Below, one piece after another: positions 45,161 to 57,379 of a DNA stretch of 64,000 nucleotides; the first letter of the stretch is position 1; each line of letters begins with the position of its first letter. The stretch is from Papaver somniferum (lineage: Eukaryota > Streptophyta > Magnoliopsida > Ranunculales > Papaveraceae). A model generated the notes under the pieces. That model searched no databases, had not been told where the DNA came from, and saw only the letters and a program-made list of their open reading frames with translations. The stretch lies in assembly GCF_003573695.1 (NCBI RefSeq), contig NC_039362.1, forward strand, positions 179,127,690-179,191,689. Reading direction: 5' to 3'. Made by a program: the position numbers and the translations under genes.

Positions 45161-45978
45161 GGTTGGGTTTGGTAATGTTTTTATTTTTTCAAAAGCACTT
45201 TCAAAATTTATATATGTTAATAATTTTTGAATGGTTTTTGATAAAAAAAAATCAAAATATTTTTTACCCAAAGAACTTCTCAAATTCCTCAATTTTTAAA
45301 AGCTGGGGAGGAGAAGCTTTTAAAAGCTACAAAAGCATAAGATTTTCTTATATTTTATTCTTTAAACATTATTATATTTTATTTTCAAACTATTTTATGA
45401 TACTATTTCATTTAGTTTGTCACAAATAAAAATAAAAACAAATAATAAAAGAAATTTGGGCGCAAATTGTTGCTAGGCTACCAACTAACTCCATGTAAAA
45501 CTAATATAAAATTTTTATTTAATTTTAGCTTGATTTTTATTATAAAATAAAAACAAAAATAAAAAAATATTATATAATAAAATATTTGTTTAATAACACA
45601 GTTGATAATAATATTAAATAATTACTTAATTTTAGTTTGATTTTTTGTTTGAAAATTATTATATATATATATATATTAAAAAGTGGTTAAGTAAATTTAA
45701 TATTATATATGTTTATATTTAATAGTAAAAAATTTAATTATTTTTAAACCCAATAAATTGAAACAAAATTATTTTCAGATATATGTCTGTTTTTGTCATT
45801 TGCTAAACAATGGTTGAATATGATATTTCACCAAACACACTTTGATTGCTTTTGTTAATCGGCTTTAACTTTAATTAATATTTTACCAAATGTCTAACTG
45901 CTTTTTTCTCACAGCACAGCACAACAACGCACGGCAGAAAAATATGCTTTTGCAGCCGTAGCAATACCAAACTAGGCC
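45161..45978. mobile_element. PIF/Harbinger-like MITE (unit 2)
   Basis: Gap-free copy of 24429-25257, with TAA at 45158-45160 and 45979-45981. Confidence 0.7.
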
Positions 45979-46040
45979 TAACGAAGTTCTCCTAGTGTCG
46001 GTTCCAGTTAACCGAGATACTTTCTTAGCCAAATCCCGAG

Positions 46041-46733
46041 TGTTATTTAATGCCATGTATGCACTAACAGAGACTAACAGCCGGTAACCGTTATCTCAAA
46101 AAAAACGGGATGAAAAAATTCAAGAGTATGGCATTTAATAAACTCTGAAAAAAACGGTGGCATTTTCAGAAACTGCATATTGGAAGTGTGGCACTTTATT
46201 AAAATCCCCAAATAAAATTTTAGAAGGGACTTATTGATTATATTACGTAAATATTTAGGATAAATATTTAATAAACATAAAAAGTTGGGAATTTATTTTG
46301 AATATTCTATAAACTCGTTATTTTCTTTTCACCAACGTTTTTTTTTACCTTTGGCTTTTGGAGCCTAAAAGAAATGTGCTCTAAATAACCACCCAAATCT
46401 CTTGTGTTCTTTGGGTCTTAAATTATTGATTGAAAAACGTAACTTATAGTTCCTTTTCATTTCTCTATTTTTTGTAATTCTAACACGAGGAGGATCCTTA
46501 CACACTATCAAATTCTCACTACCTCACATTTTAGGAGATATTTTTCTTACAAAAATTAGACGATAGCATATTTAAACATAATATTTTAGAGATATACTTG
46601 TCCTACAATGCTCTACACACCTATAAAACTAACTTATATTTTATTATTAGTCGTGGCAAAAAAAATAAAAAAAAATTGGGGGACATAAAAAAAAATTTGC
46701 TTCAGGACAAAAAAAATCTGAGGAACGGCCCTG
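46041..46733. mobile_element. Right-hand remnant of the hAT and nested MULE (unit 2)
   Basis: It begins at the deletion junction (GTGTTAT shared by both edges) and includes the right MULE terminal repeat and the right hAT end, followed by GTTGGTGC at 46734-46741. The left ends are gone. Confidence 0.8.
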
Positions 46734-47121
46734 GTTGGTGCAGTTGAGAATGTAATATACAGTACTGTGCTCAAATACAGAGCCAACACTACACTCCTCA
46801 AGAAGAGTACCACACAGCTCCAACGGAACATAATATACGGTACTACTCAAAGTAAAACTAGAGGCAAAGAGAGTTCACAAAACTAGCAGTGGGAGAAAAA
46901 AAATGAAGGAAATAAGAGTAGCAGCTGCAGCCTTCTGTTTTATATCGACTGGGTAAAAGTACATTAGCACCATATGGGCATCTTCCTCTAATAGGAACAC
47001 TGTAATCCACCAAGAACCATATGGGCATCTTCCTCTAAACGGCACACTGTAATCCACCAAAATTAATAGATAAGTAATCTGAATGAACCGTAGAGGAATC
47101 TCTTTGAGTTTGTGAGTTCTA

Positions 47122-48088
47122 TGTAGGAATGAAATATCGCACATTCATTATGTATGCAAGGTAAAGGTCATCTAAGGTAGGCGAAGATCATCGCACATGT
47201 TAAAATTAAGATGACGTATTTAATGATGTCAACATAGTCACGATTTAAGTGGGATGATATGTGTGAAGATGTAAAGTGTGCGAGATTAAGTGAATGTACA
47301 TCAACGATTGTAACGCACAGTGATTCCGAAAATAGGGGATTTATTAGCTGTCATCCATTATGTAGTACCCTGTATAAGGGGAAGGAATTTGTGTATTGAG
47401 AGGGATCTTTAAGGTGAGTGTTAGACAAGAAATTAGGAGAGAGAAAGTTTACTTGGAGAATAAGTAAAATCTTTGTAATATATTGTATTCAATCCCAAGA
47501 TCTTGATTAATAAACGAGTGATTTCCATTATGATTACTTAGAAAATTAAATAATATTGATTGGATGTGGATGTAGGATTTCCTGCAACTGCATTTTGGCG
47601 CTAGAAACAGCTTGGAGTGATAAATCATGTCAACGAGTTTGTAGAATCTTGAAAAATTGGATCTGAAGATTTTGGAAAAGATAAAGATGAAAAGCGAAGA
47701 ATCTATAGGATCTATAGGAAAAATAAAAATCATGACGATACAAGGAAGAGGCAGAGGCATACCGTGTAATTCTATAACTAAAACACCACTCTCTGATGCG
47801 GATTTTCAAGCAGGAATCACAGGAAGAATACATAAACGAGATTATAAAGGAAAGAAGGTGATGACGGTGGAAAAAGAATCTCCTCTAAAGGAGTGGTAAA
47901 AAACGAAGATAACATTTACAGCAGATGAAATTCCGGAAGGAAATTTAACGCGAAAAGATCCATTGGTGATTACAATAACGGCTGAGCGAAGTAAAGTTGG
48001 TCAAAAGGCGGAAAACGCAGAAAAATGGACAATTAATAGAACGTTGGTGGATACTGGAAGTGTTGTTGATATCTTACTTCACAATTAA
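47122..48088 (+). mobile_element. Truncated Tat-like element (unit 2)
   Basis: Copy of 29481-30447: LTR 47122-47592, primer site, protease remnant with VDTGS. Few substitutions. Confidence 0.8.
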
Positions 48089-48711
48089 TCTAGGGTGAAT
48101 TTGATAAGAATGGTCATGCAAAATTTCGTTGTAGTTTCCTCCAGCATCATAAGTTCTGTCTCTACTATGGTTCACATGTATATTATAAAAAGAAGTGTTG
48201 TGTGTGTAGCCTTACAAATCCGACCATCGATTTTATCATCCTACGATCGGATCGATTGGTTATATGTCTTATATAGACGTCCGTCTGATCTCTTGAGGAT
48301 CTCTTGAGATTTAATTATTTTGGACGACATAGATTATGTCGTGGCCCGTACCAAAGCTAATTTCAAGCTATACATGGTTCTGAAATAGGCTTTGCCCGAC
48401 CAGAAAGGTAACGAGCCCTTATTAGTTAACCTGACCTAACACGCCTAAGCTACCAAAAAAGAAAAAGTACTGCGTGAAAGCGCAAAACAAAAACGAGTGG
48501 GACTCGTTTGGTTTTTCTTTGATGTGAGCAGTGTACAAACAGGAAGAAAAAATTAATTTCCTTTTGCAACGTGGTTAAGATTTGGTCTTAAACTTTTCTT
48601 CTCGGGATTGATAGTTTTTTTATCCTTTTTTTTTTTGAAGCATCCTATTGATATTGAGCATCAATATTTGGGATATATAGTCGATCAGATACGGGCCATA
48701 CGGCAACGCCA

Positions 48712-49428
48712 GATATTTGCGAGACTACGGTAGGGCTGTGGGTCCTGGCTAATTAGACCGACCAACAAAATATTGAAATTCGCGTAAAGGACTACGGCCG
48801 GGGTTGTAGGCCCCGACTAATTTGTTCCCATTAACAAAATACCAGAATTTGCGTAGAAGACTACAACTAATTTGACCCGACAAACAAAATACTGGAATTT
48901 GTGTAGGGGACCACGGCCAGGGCTGTAAGCCCCGATTAATTTGACCCCATCAACAAAATACCGAAATTTGCGCTACAACCCCGATTAATTTGACACGACA
49001 AACAAAATACTGGAATTTGCGTAAGGGACCAAACAACAAAAAGAAAAGAAATCAAAAATGGTTGAGCCTCGGCCGAAGGCAGAAATTTGCGTAGGGGACT
49101 ACGGCGGGGGATGCAAGTCCCGGCTAATTTGGCCCGACCAACAAAATACCGGAATTTGCGTAGGGTATTACGGCCGGGGCTGCAGACCCCGACTAATTTT
49201 CCCAGACCAACAAAATACAAGAATTTGCGTAGGGGACTACGGCCAGGGCCATCATCCCCGGCTAATTTGACACGACCAATAAAATACTGGAATTTGCGTA
49301 GGGGACCACGGCCGGGACTGTAGGCCCCGACTAATTTGACCCGACCAACAAAATATTGGAATTTGCATAGAAGACCACGGTCGGGGCTGTCAGCCCCGGC
49401 TAATTTGACACGATCAGAAAACACTAGG
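48712..49428 (+). repeat. 69-bp minisatellite (unit 2)
   Basis: Copy of 31071-31785 with the same number and order of units by eye and a few substitutions. The array has hardly changed since the duplication. Confidence 0.85.
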
Positions 49429-49861
49429 TCGCAAGAAAAAATCGAAAAAAAATTGAGCGTCGGCGTAGGCCGGGGTGATACCTAGTTCGTGTATAAAAAG
49501 AGATGGATATTAAACAGCACAATTAAGGCAATTATTTATACACAAATTTACTGCAACACTAAAATTGTTGAAGCCAAAATACATTTCAAGTGACCCCTCA
49601 TGGATGTTGGCAGAGCGGTAGATATTTGTGACTGCTCGACTTTTACCGTTGTTTCATGGTATTGTTAGTTAGGATGTTAGCGGCTATACTTGTTGCTCAA
49701 CGCGCTGCTGGTACTAAGAAATAAAAGATCCCAGGATACTCTTGATTCATTGTGATATTTTCACAATTGTTAAGGAAAACACGAAGGTACAGTAACAGTA
49801 AAAAAAAATTATCAAATTTTTTTTCTTTCTTTTTTTCTGTGTTAAATGCAAATATCCGTAG

Positions 49862-50242
49862 GGATAGGATCAGTTGACATGGTTATAATGACATAATCTT
49901 GACATTTTAGCGTCAATGAATTTGAGACTAATTTTTTGATGACATGTTCTTCTTATAATTCTCTACACTCCCACCAAAAATGAGAGCGTTCTGAGATGTA
50001 TAAGACCACCATCTACCATTTTGAACATCAACCTTTGAAGATTAACGATTAATATTAAAATTTGTGGATGGTGAAGTTTCGTATTTCGGTATTCTCTCAT
50101 TTTTAGTAGGAATGTAGAGTTTTATACGAGGAACATGTCGTCAATATATTAGCATTAAATTCATTGTCGGTTGGGTTTGCTAGAAAAAATGATAACCATA
50201 TCAATGGATTATGTCATTATAACCATGTCAACGAATCCTTCC
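49862..50242. repeat. Foldback MITE (unit 2)
   Basis: Copy of 32220-32600. Confidence 0.65.
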
Positions 50243-50394
50243 CCATATTTGTAAATGTTATACACTTTTGAAACATTTTTAAAAGACATAAGTAACAAGT
50301 GTACTGTAAACATGACGACTAAAATTCTTTATATTTTAAAGAAAATTTGAACAACACTAATTATTATTAAAGATTTGATAAAAAAAATAGATTA

Positions 50395-50992
50395 GAGCAT
50401 CTCCAATGCCAGGGTCAAGGTCCTAAATTGATATGACACATAGGATATAAGACATTTTATACAAATTTTTCATCTCCAACACTAGGGTGGAGGTCATAAG
50501 AGATATCGGTCAGAAAAACGGTCAGTCACGAGTACGATTCATCCAGGTTGAAATCAAAGGTCAAAACTTAACCTAAATTAACCGGGCAAGTCTATAACCC
50601 TCGTAAAACTAAGCAAAACCCTAACTCTAAGGAAACAAACAACAAAGCAGCGAGCAGCGGCGGCATTCTCCGTCTCTGATTATCATCAACAAAATCATGG
50701 AAGAGGGTTCAATAGGATCATCAGTAACAAGTGATGTTTGTTTAAGCACGATGATTTCTCCTCTCAAAAATATAAAATCAGGTGTCTCGATTTCGGGAGA
50801 TAATCTACTTGATTAGTCATCCAAAATCATCTCTCTAAGATAATAAGGAAACCAATCACAGCCACCAAGTGGGGGTAAAGTAGAAAGTCTTATTTAGACC
50901 TTCTTCATGACCCTAGGTCTTAAGTCCACATCATCTTTTGTCTCTAGATTTAGAAAAAAAATGTTGGATAAGACCTTGGGGATTGGAGATGG
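50395..50992. mobile_element. MITE-like element with GAGCATCTCCAA ends (unit 2)
   Basis: Copy of 32753-33350. Confidence 0.5.
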
Positions 50993-51394
50993 AATTTAAG
51001 GTAGAAATTCTTATATTTAGTATTATTATTTGTGATGTAGTGAATGACCCACATTCAAAAAGTCTTAATAACATCTCCACATAGGATGACCTTGACCCCA
51101 AATATTGGAGATGTTGTTGTGGACAAAAAGGAAAAATATAGTGAAAAAAATGTTGGATGGAGAGACTATCTATTTTTGCCAAGGAGCAATGCGAAAATAC
51201 ATGGCAAGGTGTAAAGTTTTGGATCATACGTTCACTGTCATCCATGTTTATAAGGCACATAAATAGTGGGCATGTCACTGAAATTAGATGGTTTTATCTA
51301 TTTTCTATCCCCACTTCTCCTAAATCCTAACCCAATAATATAGACCGAATTTTGCATAACTTTATTTAAAGTGGGTAAACGAAACTCTCTGCTA

Positions 51395-52025
51395 CAGTCA
51401 AACCTCGATTAACGAATGTTCGATAAATGAATAACCTCGCTAAATGAATAATTTTTTCCGGTCCCGACTTGGGCCAAGGTGGTACATGAATAACCTCGCT
51501 TAATGCATTAATGAATAAAGAAAATTGGATCCTTAAAGGCCCTATAGAAATATAACGAATAACCACTGAATTATATATAAAATAAATCAAAATAAATAAT
51601 CAGAAAATTTTACATAAAAATACATGTAGGAATGAACTAAAAAAAATCATCTATGGTTGATTGTCTTTTTCTTCTACGCAAACCAAAATGCACCGTATCC
51701 TTAATTTTATGCAATGGTTGTACAATTTCTGAAATATTTTACTCGTGGTGTAGCATTAATTTTTTTAAGTGGCCATAGCTTGAAAAGCATCTTTAGATGA
51801 CATATTTGGTACGACGCTACTATCATCTGGATCAGGATCATTCTCATTATTCATTACTGACTCAATAATTTCTTCTTCTGTTGGAGACTCAATAACTGCA
51901 TCATTCTCGTTAAGATAGTTCAAAAGATGTTCGACCTCCATCACATTTCTATAACGTAAATTAGAAATGACACCAATTAATTCAAAAGTAAATGAATGTT
52001 AATTGAATTATTGATAAGAATTTTG
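51395..52025 (-). mobile_element. pogo/Tigger-like element, right end deleted (unit 2)
   Basis: Copy of the left 620 bp of 33753-34525. The transposase remnant carries a 6-bp in-frame insertion (an extra Asp-Pro) relative to unit 1. The element stops at the deletion junction TTTG near 52022-52025. Confidence 0.7.
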
Positions 52026-52192
52026 GAATGGTGTGCAAGTATGATGAAGCAACTGGAGTTTACAAACTCTGGGAACTAAGAATACAATTCATTCAGGGTA
52101 GCAACCAGATCCTGACAATGGTGGACTTGGCAAAGATGCCAGTAGAAGCAAGATGCCCAGCAGGTGCAGACATAATGCTCCCGCTTCAGTGA
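52022..52192 (+). pseudogene. T2-RNase 3' fragment (unit 2)
   Basis: Only the last 55 or so codons of the 37462-38022 fragment remain, joined to pogo sequence. No catalytic residue is retained. Confidence 0.8.
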
Positions 52193-52778
52193 AATGCTTA
52201 TACAAGTGGAACAGGGCGTAAGAATTATAATACTAAGTATTTTTACTTTACTTTGTGTGTTAACTAATCTTTATGGGTTAGTTCTAATGTCCTACCTATG
52301 TTTCTCGATTCACAATCGTAGCGTGTCTCTTATAAATAAAAGCTAAAGTTGACGAAAAAATCTTTGTTTCAAGTTTATCATTGAAATTTTCAATAGCCAT
52401 GGCATTTTCCTATTTGTGTGTGAAAATCACATTACAGCACTTCCAATTCTTGGGCAATGAAATTCACAATCTCAAATTCAGATTTAAATATTATGAGGGT
52501 ATTCCTTGTAATTGAAATCACTCAAATTCTGTTCATGTTTGGCAATGCATTACCAGCCACCAGCAAAAGCTACTCACTGAACCTGACATCAAAACCATAA
52601 AACTCAAAAATCTATGACACCAACAGGAAATATGTATCTGCGGTTAGGCATCTCTGTACAGGTCCTTCAGTGGTGGGCGGTTTTCACACTGCACTTGCTA
52701 GGAACCAAACCCTTATTAGGAGTTCTAAGCATTGTGGAAAAGTATCAGGGCTAAGCAAAATTGATTTAGGAGATACCA

Positions 52779-53000
52779 TCATAGGCTTTTCGACACAGTG
52801 GGAACATGATCAATTGGTCTACCATATGACTGTTGGTGGAACTGAGTTGGAAAGTACCTCCCACAGTAATCAATAGGATTATCTCCATGAGCCATAATGC
52901 AACGAACCGCATGTGCACAAGGGAATCCTACAATAAGCCAACAGTTGCAGCTGCAACTCCGATTAGGCATATTCATATTCTTGCAACTTCTGATTTTTAA
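52779..53000 (-). pseudogene. MULE transposase SWIM remnant (unit 2)
   Basis: Copy of 38609-38830. Confidence 0.75.
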
Positions 53001-54227
53001 CCTGCGACAAATTATCCATTAAATACAATAATCTTTGTAAGTGTTCGCATGCATATAACTCTTAAATCAAATTCTGGTTCAGTTCCTTAGGGTAACCAAA
53101 CCATTCACAAGATCACTCACAAATGTAAGTCGTGTGTTAGGAGATGCTACTTTTTTGAGTTTCCAGAAACCATTTCTAGTTTGCCTCATTTTCGGAAGAA
53201 AAACCACAGCATAAACTCAAGGATAAATACTTGCATAAATCAAAATAAAAATTTAGAGAGCTCCAGCTATGCTAACAAAACTGAAACGAGATTTTTAAAC
53301 TGCAACAGAAATGGATACACATTCTCAATAAATGTTTTGATTACTTGGGGCCGCCCCTTGACCATGTTTCTATTATTGGAGCGAACCTACAAGTTCTCAA
53401 CTACACTAGCACATGGGTGGCCCTTATATGCAGAAGCAAGGAACCCAAGAGCTCGCGCAATTATAAAGGCTGCCCAATGGTGCAGATGTTGCAGGAGAAT
53501 ATAGAGATTTAATCGACTATTCACTTTTCCTGATTCCATATCTTGCATTATATATCTCTATATGAGTGTCTCTGTGCAGAGTACAATAAGATATTAACAC
53601 ACACAATACAAACTCAAGACATGGAATTAACGTGGTGACAAACAACAATGGACAGAGCTGACTGTAAACACAAATCAGGCACAAACAACTGCATATTTAT
53701 AATATGGAACTGCAAGAATATATAATCACAAATTCAATTACTCAGTGTCTTATAACTCTTAACAAGAAAATGGTATAACATATAGTTTTGTCAGAACAAT
53801 CGAAACAGATTCCAAAAAGTATGATCAGTGCCACAACCATCATACACATGTTTGGCACAACATCCAGCATAAGAGGCATGACTATTGTGCCAATAAAAAC
53901 ATAAACGTAAAACTGAAAGGGAGTGAAAGACCTAAAGCTTCACCAGTAGGCATCAAGGTGTATTCAGAAGATAAAGGAAAGTTAAACAGATTAAGCAATG
54001 AGGGTATCTCAAAAACAATGACAATATGGTAAAAAAAAAAACAAAACAGGTGACTCATATCAACTTATCCGCATTAACACAAAAACGCCCCATATTTAAT
54101 AGGAGAGTTTAGAGTACTAGTGTTAGCTCCAGAAAAATTAATCTAACAACCATCACTCTGACCAGCAGCTTCAATCTCAAAATTCACAAACTCTGCTTGG
54201 TTTTTTGAGAGAATCAGACTTACTGCA

Positions 54228-55686
54228 TCAAACACATGCAAGTGACTCGATGTAATGATGAAGATGACCCCATGCGAATACATCTTGAGCGTCGAGAAAA
54301 AAAAAATAATCCCCAGGATAATTATGGATTCGGGTAACACTCATTTCTTTAAGATCATAAGATATAACCTCCTTCCCAGTTACGACCATCACAAGCTTTG
54401 ACAATGATTCTGTTTGATCTTCCTCGAGGAACACTATCATTCTCCAAAGAAATTTAAGATCATGAAATGCAATATCTCTTCCTGGATATACAGCAATAAG
54501 ACTTTCCAAGTCAAGCTTGAGTGTTAGTTTCCACCCAGAATAATCAGTCTCCATCTTCAAAATGTTGTAATGAGTAATAACATGATTCAAGAAGCTCTAT
54601 AAGATACAAATGACCACCACACTCTCCAAAATACATAACTTTCGACTCATCGACATTAGGCGAAGCTGGCAACGGCTTAACAAGTTCTTGTTCAACATCA
54701 AAATACATTGAGGACTCAGGATTTGCTGCATATCTGACACTCCCAATCCAGTGCAAACAACCATTCCAGTAGACACCAGATGTCATGAAACTCATAGCAT
54801 GCCCATAAAAAGGATTTGAATTGAGCTTCCTCCAAGTGTTAGTTTTAGACGAGTATATTTCAAGATAATACTTATTATCAACATCCTGATCCCAATAATC
54901 ATGATAAAAGGGTTCAATTTTCCAAATGCAGATAACTTTATAGTCCACGGACTTCATTGGATCAAAAGCTAAACTGATACTACAAACCTTGATCCGAGAA
55001 TCGTCTCGTTTCGGAACATTATCTCTGAAAGGTGATGGTGGAAGACATCTGTATTTTCTAGTAGTTGGATTGTAAATGTAGGTTTTATAAGTAGAAAATT
55101 GATCAATGGAACCCAAATATTCTCGCCTGGTAAAGGGTTCCCCATCAAATTCAGTCTGTCTATTGCAACATAAAAGACCATTACAAGATTGACTAATTCG
55201 GACACCAAACTCCCTCACCGATCCATACTCACCTGGTTCAGGATCATCACCAACTTTCCTAGGAGTCTTAAATGTCTCTTCTTCTACTCCTTGATGTCCT
55301 TGTTCAAATTTACTACCATCAAGAAGAAGAAAATCATACATAACTTCGTAATTAGATTCTCTAGGAACCATTTTCTCAAAGAACAATCCAGTGGTCTTAG
55401 GATTGAGTCGGCGATAGTTGTTAATTGCAAAAATTGGGTCAGAAATGATGGAGAACCATTGTTTTGATACCGATTTGAATACTAGCAATGATTTCACAGG
55501 TAGACGTACCAAAATAAGTGTTAACAGATCAATGTCACCAATTACTTTATCTATGATAACAGAACAATCTGATTAAGATGTTTCAGTTGATGATGATGAT
55601 GATAACGTTAAATTCTCAATTGCAGGAAATAGACTTTGAGAATCGATCGTACCTGATGATGACGAAGAAACCGAAGAAATTCCCAT
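54228..55686 (-). pseudogene. F-box gene, full length but with one nonsense codon and one frameshift
   Basis: The start MGISSVSSS is at 55686. TAA at 55573-55575 stops it at codon 38, before the F-box. The F-box follows (LPVKSLL, VSKQW, IISDPIF, about 55520-55430), then CNGLLCC, YKTYIYNPTT, SISLAFDP, YWNGCLHWI and ECGGHLYLIELL. An extra T near 54585 shifts the frame at SCY; the C-terminal part continues from 54590 to YIESLACV at 54228. An ATG just before LPVKSLL is not available in frame, so rescue by a downstream start would lose the F-box first helix. Its 3' part is copied at 40049-40812 with the same frameshift. Confidence 0.82.
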
Positions 55687-55688
55687 TC

Positions 55689-55800
55689 TCAGATTCTAAA
55701 TTAACTCTGATGATGATGAGAACGTTAAATTCTCAGTTGCAGGAATTAAATCTTGAGAATTGATCGTACCTGATGATGATGAAGAAATCGTAGAAATCCT
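55689..55800 (-). repeat. Duplicated N-terminal coding segment upstream of the F-box gene
   Basis: The minus strand reads ISTISSSSSGTINSQDLIPA, then TENLTFSSSS and a stop, repeating the first 35 or so codons of the 55686 gene. It has AGG where the start ATG would be. A local tandem duplication of about 110 bp. Confidence 0.65.
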
Positions 55801-55877
55801 CCTATTCCCTTCTTTTAACTCCGAGATAATCGTCGGAATACGATTTTCTTTTGTACATAATAAAACTTAAAAGGAGA

Positions 55878-55936
55878 AATGGCCGTGTCATGAAATGGAA
55901 ATGCATTAAATATTCCGTGTTGCCAAGGTGCATGCT
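55878..55936 (-). promoter_or_regulatory. Conserved upstream block of the F-box family
   Basis: Inverted match to 35063-35118: GCATGCACC, CGGAATATTTAATGCATTTC, CATTTCATGACA. Allowing for the duplicated 110 bp, its distance to the start codon is similar to that in the intact gene. Confidence 0.5.
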
Positions 55937-55969
55937 ATTGACATCGTGATTATTACAAGGAGGTAGTCG

Positions 55970-56432
55970 TAGGGCTGTCAATGGGATATCTGATATGCGG
56001 ATTCCGATAGGTTTACATCCGTCTATCAACGGAACGGCACCAGTTAAGAGAGTATCTGTTAGGTTAATATCCGATACCGTTAGTGTATAATTATATCATA
56101 AAATTTTCGAAAATTTTTGATACCTAATACCCTTTATAGGTTTACTCTTGAGCCCTTTGATTTCGTCTCTCCTAAGTAAACAGCAGAAATTATCGAATAT
56201 TAATGTAAATTATCGGATATTATCAGAAATTGTTGGAAATTTTTTGTATCATGAGCAAATAACGGAAATTATCGGATTAATATCTGATATCCGATAACCT
56301 TAACGTAACAGAATCAGATTTGATTTTTAAATTTCCGTCGGAAGTTAACAGATATCAGATATCCGTTAAAAGTTAACCTAACGGAACCGGCTGAGCCAAT
56401 ATCCGTTTCGTTAGCTTCCGTTGACAGCCCTA
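55970..56432. mobile_element. hAT MITE with perfect 8-bp target duplication
   Basis: The ends TAGGGCTGTCAATGG and (inverted) TAGGGCTGTCAACGG are flanked by GGTAGTCG (55962-55969, 56433-56440). The interior is rich in GATATCCGATA-type near-palindromes. Noncoding. Confidence 0.92.
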
Positions 56433-56689
56433 GGTAGTCGATTGAGATTTCATATAAATTCCATAGAGTTTCCAAATCTAATGTTAGTCGATAAGAATTT
56501 TTCAGAGTTTCTTGTTGTCTTTTGTTTTTTGTTAGAGAATTTTTTTAAGTTATTAAATTCTCGGGATTCCATGTTATTGGATTAGGATTTTGTAATAGTC
56601 ACTCAACAACCCTATTATTCGAAGGAAAATTTAAGTCACTGGTTTGTAATTTTCTGAGATTTGCGGAGACTTTTTTATGAAAATAGCCA

Positions 56690-57379
56690 TCAACCGAAAG
56701 TCATTTGTAATTTACTTCTTCCTTGCATTGTATTTAATTTGTTTAAACTAGTGTTGAACTTTTTCAAGTCCTCTTCCAACGTCTTGATTTTATCAATAGC
56801 ATCAGTTAAATCATCCTCAAGGCGTTTTTCTCGAGTGAGACAAACGTTTTTTATGTCATCAAAACTTATTTGTTGAGAGTTAATCCTTGCTTCAGTTGCT
56901 GCAAGTTTCTCTTCCAACTTGTAGAATTCTTTTTGAAGATTATCATACTCAAATGACTTTTTACTTAGGTCGTTCTCAAGATCTTTGAGGATCGAATCGT
57001 TAAGGGAATTCCGACCATAAATACCTGAGTAAATTCTTCTCAATTTCTTGTTTTCTTAGCAGAGATCAGTCAGAAACAATGTAAGATGAGAAGTTGTCAT
57101 CTTTCTTTTTTCCAACGGTTTTAATAGCTTAACATACTTTGAGAATTCCTTATCTACATCTCTATTAACATCTGAGTCATCTTCATCAGAAAGTTCACCC
57201 AACTGTTTTCCTAGGCGTGTTTCTAGTTATCAACAGTTTCTACATCAAGAGGATTTTTAGATATTGATCTATTCTGAACTGGTGATACGTTATTCGAGAT
57301 AATACATCCGTCTATAAAATCAAATTTCTTCCATCACAGACTTATTAGTCTTCGCGTGTTTTCATGCTATGATACTAAT
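56690..57379 (-). pseudogene. SIRE-like copia internal remnant, coiled-coil part of gag
   Basis: Leftward of the LTR at 57380 lies a degraded primer site (ATTAGTATCATAG for ATTGGTATCAGAG). An acidic stretch and a 117-codon frame (57043-56690) follow. The frame is heptad-rich with Lys/Glu/Leu (SILKDLENDLSKK, YKLEEKLAATEARI), like the coiled-coil region downstream of gag in SIRE-type elements. The gag core and polymerase are missing. Confidence 0.5.

Larger units (their letters stand above)
40805..54982 (+). repeat. Segmental tandem duplication, unit 2
   Basis: Collinear with unit 1 except for two deletions (equivalent to 25326-28399 and 34377-37851) and 716 bp that fill the unit 1 gap. The right boundary is where the 54228-55686 F-box gene continues into its unique 5' half. 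That intact junction suggests unit 2's right edge is the ancestral arrangement and unit 1's right edge is the derived breakpoint. Confidence 0.88.

Noticed and set aside
45163..45429. 88-codon plus-strand frame present in both units
   Set aside because: It lies wholly in the AT-rich MITE; hydrophobic composition is due to T-rich codons.
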